This document shows positions 8,020 to 16,317 of a stretch of DNA of 64,000 nucleotides, piece by piece; the first letter of the stretch is position 1, and the number at the start of each line of letters is the position of its first letter. The DNA comes from CAVROP01 sp050008675. Its GTDB lineage: Bacteria; Acidobacteriota; Terriglobia; UBA7540. Position numbers and translations under genes: made by a program. The notes beneath the pieces were generated by a model. It was not told the DNA's origin and made no database searches. It saw only the letters and a program-made list of their open reading frames with translations. The DNA lies in the NCBI GenBank assembly GCA_050008675.1, contig JBEKME010000004.1, positions 94,622-158,621 of the forward strand. The letters are read 5' to 3'.

Positions 8020-8602
8020 TACGCAATGTCCGTGACTCGTAGAGGGTAACCCCATTGCCTGTCATTCTGAGCCCATTCGCTGTCATGCTGAGCGAAGCGA
8101 AGCATCTCGCTCTGCCGCTCAGGGTAAACTCCGCGAAGAATCCCGGCATTTTTCGCACTGATTGAGCTTTCAAATGCGGGGATTCTTCGCTTCGCTCTCC
8201 TGAAAATCACTCGACGCCGGTCATTCCCGCGAAAGCGGGAATCCAGCTCGATGTGGACTTACCTGGACCCCCGCTTACGCGGGGGTGACAACACCGGCGG
8301 TTTTCATCTCCTCGGGTGGGCCCCAGACCCATGAATACTCTCCAGAAACTCGACGCATTACTCGTTTCCATTGAGCAGCTTGGGCCGGGCCTGTCTGATC
8401 GGTCGTCGCCCCGCAACTAACCCCTCACCCGGCCCGCGACGGCTGGTGAAAGCGCCGTCGCGGTCCACCCTCTCCCCAGGGGAGAGGGCAACACCCGTTT
8501 GCGACGTACTCCGTTTCTGACATCACGGATAGCGGTCTTCGGCTATACATGCTCAGAATGACAGGCGGTGGCCTTTTCTTCTACGAATGACGAACAACCC
8601 GT
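8020..8602. repeat. Interrupted GAGCGAAGCGAAG-type repeat with nested insertions
   Basis: The 7943-8672 spacer holds no gene. Bases 8020-8197 match the left part of the element intact at 44259-44427, and 8552-8602 match its right part (CTCAGAATGACAGGCGGTGG). The 354 bases between contain two other repeats: the CCCGCGAAAGCGGG palindrome at 8219-8290 and the CCTCTCCCC/GGGGAGAGG palindrome at 8420-8489. This reads as insertion of later elements into an older copy. Confidence 0.65.
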
Positions 8603-8672
8603 ATGAAGACTCCCATGAGAGCCATATCACCTAAGAGATTATGATACTCCCCTTCTGTGGCAGGTCACGCGA

Positions 8673-11015
8673 TTATTTTCCCAAACCGATCGAACATTCG
8701 TGCCGCTCGCGGGAGACGCGTTCCTGCTCGAGGTAGGCGCGCGTGCGGCGGGTTAACTCATCGAAGTCCACTTGGTGGGCGTCGAACTCCGGCCCATCAA
8801 CACAGGCGAACCGAACCTTCCCGCCCACGGTGACCCGGCATCCTCCGCACATCCCGGTACCATCCACCATAATGGGATTCAGGCTGGCATAAGTCGGGAC
8901 CGCCCATTCGCGGGTGACCCCGGCGGCAGCGCGCATCATGGGAATCGGCCCGATAACATGGGCTGTCCCAAGCGTGCAAGCGTTGCCCGCCCGCCAAGCG
9001 CGCATCAGGTCCACGACGGTGCCGTGCAGACCTGCCGTGCCGTCATCGGTTGCCCAAAGCACTTCGTCGGCCGCCGAGCGCAGTTCCACATCAAGAATAA
9101 TCTGGGCCGATGAACGCGCGCCGCACAGTGCGGTGACGTGGTTCCCCGCCTCTCTGAAAGCACGTGCCACGGGCAGTAACTCGGCGACCCCGACTCCCCC
9201 GGCGACGCACAGGACGTTTCCCACTTTCTCGATGCTGGCCGCTTGCCCGAGCGGTCCCAAAAGGTCTGCCAATCGGTCCCCGACCTCGAGCCGAACCGTG
9301 GCGCGACTTGTCTTTCCGACCGCCTGGACAACGAGAGTTATGCTCCCCGTCGCTTCATCTCCATCTACAATCGTCAGCGGGATGCGCTCACTCCCTTCGC
9401 TGGGCCGGATGATGACAAACTGACCCGGCTTCCAATGTTTTGCAATATCCGGGGCTTCCACTTGCAGCCAAGCAATCTCGGGCGTGAGCAGCCGCTTCCC
9501 CAGAATCCGATTGGCCAAGCTTGGTGGCACAGGCACTCTTGCCTGTGTACTGTCGACTGCCGGGACAGGTGACACAGGCAAGAGTGCCTGTGCCACAGAC
9601 GCCTGCTGCTCGAGGGCGCGATGAATCGCGGCAGCAGCAGCGCGGCCGTCGCGCATCGCCAGGATGACGGTGGAACCGCCCCGGACTACGTCTCCACCTG
9701 CAAACACATGGGGAATATTGGTTTGCCCGTTATCATCAATCAGAATCTTGCCACGTTTGGTCAAAAGCTGTGGGGTGGCGCGCTGCACCGTTGGGTTGGG
9801 GCTTTGACCGATGGCCATCACCACCGTATCTACCGGCATTCGGAATTCCGACCCCGGCATGGGAACCGGTGACGGCCGGCCTGATTCGTCAGGCTCTCCC
9901 AACTGCATCCGGATACACTCCATCTCCTCGAGCACTCCTCTGTCGTCACCGAAGAGGCGGACCGGTGCAGCCAGGAAATCGAAGCGCACTCCTTCTTCCT
10001 CGGCGTGCTCAATCTCCTCCAGCCGGGCACGCAGTTCAGCGCGCCCGCGCCGGAACATGATCGTCGTATCGGCGCCCATTCGCCGCGACCAACGAGCCGC
10101 ATCCATGGCGGAGTTGCCTCCGCCCACCACTACCACCCGGGAGCCGATCCGCACCGGTGTGTCGGACTCGGGGAAGCGAAAGGCCTCCATCAGATTCAGT
10201 CGCGTCAGGTATTCATTGGCGGTGTAGACGCCGATCAAGTTTTCTCCGGGAATGTTCATCAAATGCGGAAGGCCGGCGCCGGTACCCAGAAAGATGGCCT
10301 GAAATCCCTGCGCGAATAAATCCTCCACCGCGCACGTCTTGCCCACAATGAAATCCGTGCGAAACTCGACGCCCATGCTACGGAGGCGGTCTACCTCGTC
10401 ACGAATAATCTCGCGCGGCAAGCGAAAATTGGGGATGCCATAAGCCAGCACTCCCCCCAGGCCGTGGAGCGCTTCGAATATGCTTACCCGGTAGCCGTTT
10501 CGCACCAAATCGTAGGCCGCAATGAGGGAAGCGGGGCCGCTCCCCACCAGCGCCACGCGGGCCCCGTCGAGCGCCAGGGGTTGCGGCGGACTCGAGGCTG
10601 ATTGACGGTGACAATCGGCCGCGAACCGCTCCAGGGACCCGATCGCCACGGGTTGGAGTTTCTTCCCCAGCAGGCAGGCACGCTCGCAGTAAAGCTCATG
10701 CTGACACACACGACCGCAGATACCCGGAAAAGGACTTTCCTCACTGATCTTATCGAAAGCCCCGGCAAAATCGCCCTGCGCCATCAAGCCTATGAACTCT
10801 TTGACATTAATGTGCAACGGGCATGCTTCAACGCAAACCGGATTCTTGCACTGCAAGCATCGGAGTGCCTCAATCTTGACTTGCTCGAGCGAAAACCCCA
10901 GTGCGACCTCCTCGGGACCACGCAGGCGAACGTCTGGGGGAAGGAGTGGCAGGGGCTGACGAGGCGCTTTGGGGTTCAGCTTCACCCTAGGTTTGTTTTC
11001 GGCCGCCTGAGTCAC
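8673..11015 (-). CDS. NfnAB-like fusion: glutamate-synthase-type flavoprotein joined to ferredoxin-NAD(P) reductase
   Basis: This 780-residue protein joins two normally separate subunits. Residues 1-465 are NfnB/GltD-like: iron-sulfur cysteines in CLQCKNPVCVEACP and CGRVCQHELYCERAC, an FAD loop (VGSGPASLIAA) and an NADPH loop (VVGGGNSAMDAARWSRR). Residues 500-780 are NfnA/DHODB-like, with PLTIV, CVAGGVGVAELLPVA and a C-terminal [2Fe-2S] site (DGTGMCGGCR...RFACVDGPEFD) including the aspartate typical of NfnA. Such complexes link NADH, NADPH and ferredoxin by flavin bifurcation or act as sulfide dehydrogenases. Fusions usually have the reductase part first; here it is last. The start is GTG at 11015. 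Residues 474-497 are encoded by an inserted palindrome. Confidence 0.85.
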   Translation of the reverse strand: MTQAAENKPRVKLNPKAPRQPLPLLPPDVRLRGPEEVALGFSLEQVKIEALRCLQCKNPVCVEACPLHINVKEFIGLMAQGDFAGAFDKISEESPFPGICGRVCQHELYCERACLLGKKLQPVAIGSLERFAADCHRQSASSPPQPLALDGARVALVGSGPASLIAAYDLVRNGYRVSIFEALHGLGGVLAYGIPNFRLPREIIRDEVDRLRSMGVEFRTDFIVGKTCAVEDLFAQGFQAIFLGTGAGLPHLMNIPGENLIGVYTANEYLTRLNLMEAFRFPESDTPVRIGSRVVVVGGGNSAMDAARWSRRMGADTTIMFRRGRAELRARLEEIEHAEEEGVRFDFLAAPVRLFGDDRGVLEEMECIRMQLGEPDESGRPSPVPMPGSEFRMPVDTVVMAIGQSPNPTVQRATPQLLTKRGKILIDDNGQTNIPHVFAGGDVVRGGSTVILAMRDGRAAAAAIHRALEQQASVAQALLPVSPVPAVDSTQARVPVPPSLANRILGKRLLTPEIAWLQVEAPDIAKHWKPGQFVIIRPSEGSERIPLTIVDGDEATGSITLVVQAVGKTSRATVRLEVGDRLADLLGPLGQAASIEKVGNVLCVAGGVGVAELLPVARAFREAGNHVTALCGARSSAQIILDVELRSAADEVLWATDDGTAGLHGTVVDLMRAWRAGNACTLGTAHVIGPIPMMRAAAGVTREWAVPTYASLNPIMVDGTGMCGGCRVTVGGKVRFACVDGPEFDAHQVDFDELTRRTRAYLEQERVSRERHECSIGLGK
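9525..9595. repeat. Perfect 23-bp inverted repeat inside a coding sequence
   Basis: TGGCACAGGCACTCTTGCCT (with GTG following, 9525-9547) is exactly mirrored at 9573-9595, around a 25-bp spacer. The 71-bp block is in frame within the NfnAB-like gene and encodes the Ala/Pro/Val-rich linker between its two halves. It looks like an intergenic REP-type sequence captured by the coding region. Confidence 0.8.
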
Positions 11016-12177
11016 CGTTTGCTTCGTTTTCTCTGCGTTCAGGATAACCCTCCATCAATCGGTGTCGGATTTCACTCTTGGGTACTGGATGCCTGGGTTT
11101 CAGAGCGGCATGGTGCCAAATTCTGCGGTAGCTCAAACCCCAGAGTGTGCTAGCTTGCAATTCTTTTGCCAGCCAATCGTCAACGAGCGACTTGTTTGTG
11201 TTGCATTTTGCAACCTGCGATCTTCATCATTTTGCGGACTCACGATACAAATTGCCGAAACGCGCACGCCCAGGCCCGATAATGTGCCATTTGCAGCACC
11301 CCCAAGTCCGGAAAGTGGGCCATTGTGCCCAGTCTTGACCCAGTTTAGGGTTCATTTCGGATATCTCGACTCGGACCCGCATCGTGACATGGAACAATGC
11401 GCATCCCCCACGCCGGCCATGCTAAGGGGTCCTGCCTTTCGCGCAACAAAGGATCTCCGCAGTCCCCAGCCTTTCCCTACACGCCACCTACTAACTACCT
11501 GCGTTTTCAACAACATCCCCGCCTTATAGGGCTAAGTCATTTGTTTTCATGCACATTCCAGCTTCGCGCCCGAGTTTTCCGCAACGGTCCTTTGTTTTCA
11601 TAGACATTCCCGCATCATTCGTACATTTTTTAAAGTTACTACGGTTACAGGGTACGGGTCGGCAATGACATACTGTCGATTTGGAAACAATCATGGAAGA
11701 GCCCACAGCGGTCATGGCAGAGCAGCCAAGCATTCTTCCCTAGGCTATCATATTAAGCATAGCCTGTCAAGCGTCTTTTTCGCGGCCAAAATACAGGAGG
11801 TAGGATTCAGGAAGAGCGGCCCGTGGTCTCTCCCCTTGCTCATGAATCCTGCCTTTGCCGCAAAAGACGCCTAGGGGGCTGCCTTCCGCCGTGAGGTTAC
11901 TTTCGGCTCCTGCCCGGGTCCAGGATCTTTCGAATGTGAAACCTGCGGTCTCCGTTTCCCGCTCGGTCGCAGTTGGCACGACGTGGTCAGTCATTTCGAA
12001 CCCGGCTCAGCGCGAGACGGCAACCAACGTGCGGAAAGAATTTTGAAATGGTCCATCTAGAAATTTTATCCAGCGGATAACAATTGCTTATTTGACCGGA
12101 CATATATGATATTATGATTTGGTGATGGTTCAGGCGGCTCAGATGGGTTAACATATTGCGGTTTCACTTGTGTGCGC
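11016..12177. other. Long gene-poor spacer
   Basis: I find no convincing gene in this 1.16-kb stretch. It contains copies of the TTTGTTTTCA-type repeat at about 11505-11640, which is shared with the 63.2-63.7 kb array. From about 12050 it becomes visibly AT-rich (CATATATGATATTATGATTT) leading into the next two genes, where their promoter probably lies. Confidence 0.5.
11505..11640. repeat. TTTGTTTTCA-type repeat, partial copies
   Basis: Two imperfect units carry TTTGTTTTCATG or TTTGTTTTCATA, each followed by CACATTCC or GACATTCC, together with CGAGTTTTCCGCAACGGTCC. The same words build the 195-bp tandem repeat at 63225-63690. No function is evident. Confidence 0.65.
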
Positions 12178-12585
12178 ATGGTATTGCCAATGGCAAATGC
12201 CGCCGTTAGGAAGTCAGAACTCCGGTATCGGCTGTATGCAAAGATAATTGACGCTGTCGGATCTGTCATCCAAGCATGCATTCCGTGGGCGGGAGCTGTT
12301 TTGGTTGCTTATTTTGTTTATCGGTCTATTCAATCGCTCGCGGGTCGAATGACGCTCGCCGATATTGGAATCAGGTTTTTGGCAGACACGAAGATCAGTG
12401 AGGCTTTCGCATACCTGTTCGGAGCGACGGGAATTGCACTCGGACTTAGGAGAGAAAGACTTCACAAAGATAATGTTCAGCGCCTGACCAGCCGAATTAA
12501 GGAACTGGAGGTGAGATTAGATCCAAAGAGAAGCTCGAGCCGCCTCACACCAAGAGGCGAGACTAGACCCGAGGATAAAAGATGA
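12178..12585 (+). CDS. Small membrane protein of an AT-richer two-gene cassette
   Basis: About 135 residues. Two hydrophobic segments (IQACIPWAGAVLVAYFVY, about 30-48, and ISEAFAYLFGATGIALGL, about 71-88) flank a short loop. They are followed by a charged, probably coiled-coil tail (RRERLHKDNVQRLTSRIKEL). The stop overlaps the next start by four bases (ATGA), so the two genes are translationally coupled. Base composition and codon use are more AT-rich than the surroundings, which suggests acquisition. I do not recognise the family. No Shine-Dalgarno sequence is obvious, and GTG at 12172 is an alternative start. Confidence 0.6.
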   Translation: MVLPMANAAVRKSELRYRLYAKIIDAVGSVIQACIPWAGAVLVAYFVYRSIQSLAGRMTLADIGIRFLADTKISEAFAYLFGATGIALGLRRERLHKDNVQRLTSRIKELEVRLDPKRSSSRLTPRGETRPEDKR

Positions 12586-13163
12586 CACCTATCGAACATA
12601 TCACGGCATCTCTCCACTTTGCACTCGCCCTGTTCCTATTTTGGACGTTATGTTTCCACTACTGGCGTCGGTATAGGGTTGACGCGCTTCGGGAAAGGTT
12701 ATTCCAGATAAGGGGAGAACTTTTTGATTTCGCTGCCAATGGAGCAATTTCTTTTGATGACCCAGCCTATGGACAGCTACGAGCTGTGATGAACGGCATG
12801 CTCAGGTTTGCGCACAAGTTCACATTTTCACGCCTTGCGATGGTGCTTGTGCTTCGAAAAAAGCTTGAGCGGTTGCACCCTGGAGGCTTTCTTGCGGATT
12901 GGGGCGAAGCAGTATCTAGACTCCCGGAAGGGACCCAAAAGTCATTGCGTGAGTTTCACGGCAGAATGATAGCCGCTATAGCGTGGCACATAGTGTCCGG
13001 TTCTCCGGTACTCTGGATATTCTTTGCCTGTCTAGCCTTCCGTCTGCTGGCGGGAGGAAAGGCTGGAAGGTTAGAGGAAGTGAGTAGCCAACTTCCTGGC
13101 GTTGATATCGTCGAAGCCCAAGCTATAAATATCGAGCTTCAAGGTAGTTTGGAATGCGCGTAG
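12582..13163 (+). CDS. Membrane protein of unknown function, second gene of the cassette
   Basis: A 193-residue protein with an N-terminal membrane segment (LHFALALFLFWTLCFHYW, about 10-27), a soluble central part (RERLFQIRGELFDFAANGAI) and a second hydrophobic stretch (WHIVSGSPVLWIFFACLAF, about 135-153). It overlaps the preceding membrane gene by four bases. Its base composition is also lower in GC than the flanks. The pairing of two small membrane proteins with cytoplasmic helical regions could form a complex, but I cannot name a role. Confidence 0.6.
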   Translation: MTPIEHITASLHFALALFLFWTLCFHYWRRYRVDALRERLFQIRGELFDFAANGAISFDDPAYGQLRAVMNGMLRFAHKFTFSRLAMVLVLRKKLERLHPGGFLADWGEAVSRLPEGTQKSLREFHGRMIAAIAWHIVSGSPVLWIFFACLAFRLLAGGKAGRLEEVSSQLPGVDIVEAQAINIELQGSLECA

Positions 13164-13331
13164 GACCCAGCCCATTTTCCCCTTGGCGAACTCAAGACCA
13201 ACCGGCCCCTGCGCGGGCATGACTTTTCCCACCCTGCCCGTTAGCGTACCTTTGGGAATCAGAAGGAGCAAACAAGGCCGCTAGTTTCCGGTTCGCAATT
13301 TCCAGTTTCTGCCTTGTGGAGTGAACCAGCA

Positions 13332-13730
13332 ATGATTCTGGCCGTGGTAGACGACCTCCTTTTCCTGTCCAAAATCCAGCAGACTGCCCAGCAGGTCGGG
13401 GTCGCGGTGAAATCCGCTCGGCCTGTGGGCCTGCCCGACCTGGCCATCGAGGATGTTCCGAACGCCCTCATCGTCGATCTAAACCCTCGCTCAGGCAAGG
13501 CCTTGGAAGTTTTGCGCACCCTCAAGGCTGACTTGAAGACCAGAGACATCGCAGTCATTGGTTTTGTCTCTCACGTTCAAAACGACCTCATAGCTGCGGC
13601 GCGTGAGGCCGGATGCGATCTCGTGCTGGCGCGCTCCGCCTTCGTCAGCCAATTGCCGAGTCTCCTGAAACGGTTTTCGGGGACCGGCACGGCCGCAACC
13701 AAAGAGCTGGTTTTCATTGCCGATTGCTGA
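13332..13730 (+). CDS. Receiver-like (CheY-fold) protein
   Basis: A 132-residue single-domain protein with the response-regulator layout: acidic cluster MILAVVDDLLFLSKI at the start, candidate phospho-acceptor Asp in NALIVDLN, a hydroxyl position in VIGFVSH, and an LARSAFVSQLPSLL end. The usual conserved Lys is not clear (VLARSAF), so it may be degenerate. Start at 13332 has GGAG ten bases upstream. Its last codons (IADC and stop) lie inside a 7-bp repeat array, so the C-terminus has been shaped by repeat sequence. No kinase gene is adjacent. Confidence 0.6.
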   Translation: MILAVVDDLLFLSKIQQTAQQVGVAVKSARPVGLPDLAIEDVPNALIVDLNPRSGKALEVLRTLKADLKTRDIAVIGFVSHVQNDLIAAAREAGCDLVLARSAFVSQLPSLLKRFSGTGTAATKELVFIADC

Positions 13731-13845
13731 TTGCCGATTGCTGATTGCCGATTGACGATTGCCGATTGACGATTGAAAAAGCAGTGTGACAACTCCTTCC
13801 AATGTCCATCAGCAATCGAAAATCGGCAATCGAAAATCGGCAATT
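13719..13845. repeat. Heptamer arrays GCCGATT / AATCGGC as an inverted pair
   Basis: Bases 13719-13775 are eight imperfect heptamers (GCCGATT, GCTGATT, GACGATT). After about 35 bases the complementary heptamers AATCGGC and AATCGAA follow to 13845. The left array overlaps the 3' end of the receiver-like gene. A transcript could fold into a long hairpin. Confidence 0.8.
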
Positions 13846-14265
13846 CCAGCCAACCTGGGCCAAGCGATGACCGCAGAAATTCTTCGCAAGAAACGAAGAA
13901 GTTTGGAACTAGTGCTACAGCGCGGCATAGCCGCAACCAACACGTAGGGCCGAACGGCGTTCGGCCCTGGGGCGAGCGCCGCTCGCCCCTACGCGACGCG
14001 CAAAATCTTCGCGCCACAACAAGGTCCCGGGAACTAGTGCTACAGGCGGGACCCCGACAAGTCGGGGCAGGCTGCCCGTGGTACGAGGCACAGTAGCGTC
14101 CAAGTGAAATCCACGCGCATAACTCGCGCGCAGTTTCCTGTGTTATGCTTATGCCTTTCCTGATTCTTGCCCAACAGGAGAGCTGACCGTGAAATCTCTT
14201 TCTTGGCGGGGAACCGTGCAGACTTCGGCGCATGGCAAGCAATCAAACTCTGAGGAGGAAATTCA
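13846..14265. other. Spacer with palindromes and a direct repeat
   Basis: No gene is seen. The direct repeat GGAACTAGTGCTACAG occurs at about 13906 and 14031. Between the copies lie the perfect palindromes GGGCCGAACGGCGTTCGGCC and GGGGCGAGCGCCGCTCGCCC. The sodC promoter should lie in the last ~150 bases, but I cannot define it. Confidence 0.5.
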
Positions 14266-14784
14266 ATGATTAAGAGACTGCTGCTGCTTTTCGGAATCCT
14301 CTATCTCATCGCATGTCCAATCTCTGTGCAAGCTGCAAAAAAGGCTAAGGCAGACCTACTCAATGCTCAAGGCGCGCCCGTTGGCACAGCCACCTTTAGC
14401 GAGAAATCCAATGGCGTTCAACTGGAGCTGAAGGCCTCTAATCTTTCACCCGGACTTCACGGCTTCCACATTCATTCGGTGGGGAGGTGTGAAGCGCCCG
14501 ATTTTAAATCGGCTGGCCCTCACTTCAATCCTGAGGGCAAGCAACACGGTTGGGACAATCCGCTAGGCCATCACCTGGGCGATCTGCAAAACCTGAACGT
14601 GGGTCCGGGCGGAGACGCAAACATCAAAATTCTGGTTCCAGGGGTAACGCTTGGAGAGGGGCCGAAGTCGCTATTTCATGAGGGTGGCACTTCCCTTGTT
14701 ATCCACGAGAAACCCGACGACGGGAAGACTGACCCCGCCGGCAACGCCGGGGCTCGGATTGCCTGCGGCGTAATCATCCGGTAG
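14266..14784 (+). CDS. sodC: Periplasmic Cu/Zn superoxide dismutase
   Basis: A 172-residue precursor with a signal peptide (LLLLFGILYLIACPISVQA, residues 5-23), which places the enzyme in the periplasm, where it dismutates superoxide. Metal ligands are present: HGFHIHSVGRCE, GPHFNPEGKQHG, GHHLGDL and SLVIHEKPDDGKTDP. The structural disulfide cysteines are in VGRCE and ARIACGVI. The start is preceded by GAGGAGG. The 3' end is overlapped on the other strand by a HicA stump. Confidence 0.93.
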   Translation: MIKRLLLLFGILYLIACPISVQAAKKAKADLLNAQGAPVGTATFSEKSNGVQLELKASNLSPGLHGFHIHSVGRCEAPDFKSAGPHFNPEGKQHGWDNPLGHHLGDLQNLNVGPGGDANIKILVPGVTLGEGPKSLFHEGGTSLVIHEKPDDGKTDPAGNAGARIACGVIIR

Positions 14785-14878
14785 GGCCGTTCGAGTCGTG
14801 ACTACCTGTTTGTCTTGTCTTGGTGAACCCCAACGCGCGAGCCGCCTTCTGGAAGTCTCGCGCCGTGGCGCTAGGCAT
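14774..14878 (-). pseudogene. hicA: Truncated HicA toxin
   Basis: Starting at the ATG at 14878, which overlaps the hicB stop, the frame reads MPSATARDFQKAARALGFTK followed by TRQTGSH. This is the N-terminal half of a HicA mRNA interferase including the catalytic GSH histidine. After that it diverges (DSNGPTG) and stops at 14774, inside the sodC 3' end. A full HicA has about 60-80 residues with two more strands, so the toxin is almost certainly inactive. Confidence 0.65.
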
Positions 14879-15083
14879 GGACGATCTCGGTGGTATCAGC
14901 GGGCAGGGGAATACACTTGTCGAGGTATTCCTCAGCGATCATTTCAAAAACGCGGGTAAGCTCAGTAAGAGCTTCTTCGCGGCTGGGCATCAAGGCATAG
15001 CAACTCGGTACGGCGGGAATTTCCGCCACCCACGAGCCGTCTTCCTGCCGGTATAGAATCGTCTTGTAATCCTCAATACTCAT
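14871..15083 (-). CDS. hicB: HicB-family antitoxin-like protein
   Basis: A 70-residue HicB protein (YKTILYRQEDGSWVAEIPAV, PSCYALMPSREEALTELTRV) with the partial RNase H-like fold that binds HicA. It lacks an added DNA-binding domain, which is common for short HicBs. It precedes its toxin gene, and only a truncated HicA remains downstream. It is therefore an orphan antitoxin that may persist as decay debris or protect against related toxins. Confidence 0.8.
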   Translation of the reverse strand: MSIEDYKTILYRQEDGSWVAEIPAVPSCYALMPSREEALTELTRVFEMIAEEYLDKCIPLPADTTEIVHA

Positions 15084-15277
15084 GACCGGACGGTCCCAAT
15101 TCGGCCTTAGTATACCACACTTGCGTTAGGGATACCGGAGGACAATCGGCATGCCTGCAGGTAGCGGGGACCTCCCCTTTCGAGATCCGCGGCTCTAAAG
15201 TAAGCCCGTTCATTGAGCATGCCTGTTCCGTGCGGCGAAGAAAGAGGCACCACAGAGCGCACGGAGACCACTGACGA

Positions 15278-15826
15278 TCATCGCAGGTAGTGTTCGAGGA
15301 CGGCATCCCACTTTCCCTGGGCGGAGAGAATCAGCTCGATGGCCTCGCGCACTGCGCCCCTGCCACCCGGCTGCCGGGTCATATAATGAACGTGGCGGCG
15401 CAGGAGCTTGTGTCCGCCGGCCACACCGACCGCCAACCCGACTCGCGTCAGTACAGGCAGGTCCACGATGTCGTCGCCCACAAAGCACACTTCCTCATCT
15501 TTCAGGCGTGCCTCCCGAAGGATCTCCTGGTAAGGCGCAAGCTTTTCCCGGGCATTCTGCTTCAGGAAATGAACACCCAATTCCTTCGCCCGGTATTCGA
15601 CAGCGGGTGAACTTCGGCCCGTGATGAAGCCGGTCTTGAGCCCGGCTTGGTGGGCGATGCGAAAGCCCAGCCCGTCGCGCGAGTGGAACGCCTTGGTTTC
15701 AACCAGCCCACCGCCCGGACGGGGAACGTAAAAGAAGCGTCCATCCGTCAGGACGCCGTCAACGTCCATGAGCAGGAGCTTGATCTTGCGGGCGCGGGCT
15801 TGGAGTTGTTTAGACGTCACGAGCAT
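15278..15826 (-). CDS. kdsC: 3-deoxy-D-manno-octulosonate 8-phosphate phosphatase
   Basis: A 182-residue HAD-family phosphatase that dephosphorylates Kdo-8-phosphate, the step before activation of Kdo for lipid A core assembly. Motif I is LLLMDVDGVLTDG, then FHSRDGLG, motif II GFITGRSS and motif III/IV VCFVGDDIVDLPVL. The start at 15826 (MLVTSKQLQ) has GAGG five bases upstream. kpsF, which makes the sugar precursor, lies ~870 bases upstream on the same strand, with a toxin-antitoxin pair in between. Confidence 0.9.
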   Translation of the reverse strand: MLVTSKQLQARARKIKLLLMDVDGVLTDGRFFYVPRPGGGLVETKAFHSRDGLGFRIAHQAGLKTGFITGRSSPAVEYRAKELGVHFLKQNAREKLAPYQEILREARLKDEEVCFVGDDIVDLPVLTRVGLAVGVAGGHKLLRRHVHYMTRQPGGRGAVREAIELILSAQGKWDAVLEHYLR

Positions 15827-15918
15827 TTCGTCCTCAATGACTTGGAGTTCGAGAAAGGGCCCCGGATGGAGGCTCAAAAATCTCTTACGGGATGGTTAGG
15901 ATAAGCTTTTCCTGATTC

Positions 15919-16317
15919 TCAGACGCTCTCGATCCGCAAACCTTCGATGTTTTCGAAATGGCGCCGGTTATTGGTCAGCAGAGTGAGATCGTGCCGGCGG
16001 GCCGTCACGCCGATGATGAGATCGAAGTCGGCGACGCGTTTTCCCGCCGCGCGCAAGCGACCCCGCTCTTTCCCGAAAAGCTTGCATGTTTCTTCATCGA
16101 TGCTGACAAAGGAAACGCGCCTCAAGAAATCGTTCAGACCATGTTCGCTTTGCAGCGGACCGCGGGAGTAGTGTACTCCTTCCCACAGTTCGGCGAGCGA
16201 GACGGCCGAGAGCGCGAGCCCTCGCCCCCGCAATTCCTCCATGCGCTGTCGGATCCGTTGATGGCCGTGCAGCCAATGGACAGCCCAGTCGGTGTCCACC
16301 AAGTAGGCGAGAGTCAT
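15919..16317 (-). CDS. vapC: PIN-domain ribonuclease toxin (VapC family)
   Basis: A 132-residue PIN domain. Acidic catalytic residues are visible in YLVDTDWAVHWL, SLAELWEGVHYS and VADFDLIIGVTARRHDLTLL, and the end NRRHFENIEGL is typical. VapC toxins cut tRNA or rRNA when freed from their antitoxin. The start overlaps the antitoxin stop by four bases (ATGA), the normal arrangement. The pair separates two Kdo genes. Confidence 0.88.
   Translation of the reverse strand: MTLAYLVDTDWAVHWLHGHQRIRQRMEELRGRGLALSAVSLAELWEGVHYSRGPLQSEHGLNDFLRRVSFVSIDEETCKLFGKERGRLRAAGKRVADFDLIIGVTARRHDLTLLTNNRRHFENIEGLRIESV

Noticed and set aside
11200..11340. Sigma-54 promoter suggested by TGGCAC on the minus strand upstream of the NfnAB-like gene
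   Set aside because: TGGCACATTATCGG lacks the TTGC element at the required spacing.
13071..13271. Short minus-strand frame MLLLIPKGTLTGRVGKVMPA after the membrane cassette
   Set aside because: It overlaps the end of the second membrane gene, has no recognisable family and no supporting context. A truncated gene cannot be ruled out.
13719..13845. Possible CRISPR array at the GCCGATT repeats
   Set aside because: The unit is only 7 bp, without spacers of constant length, and no cas gene is in the window.
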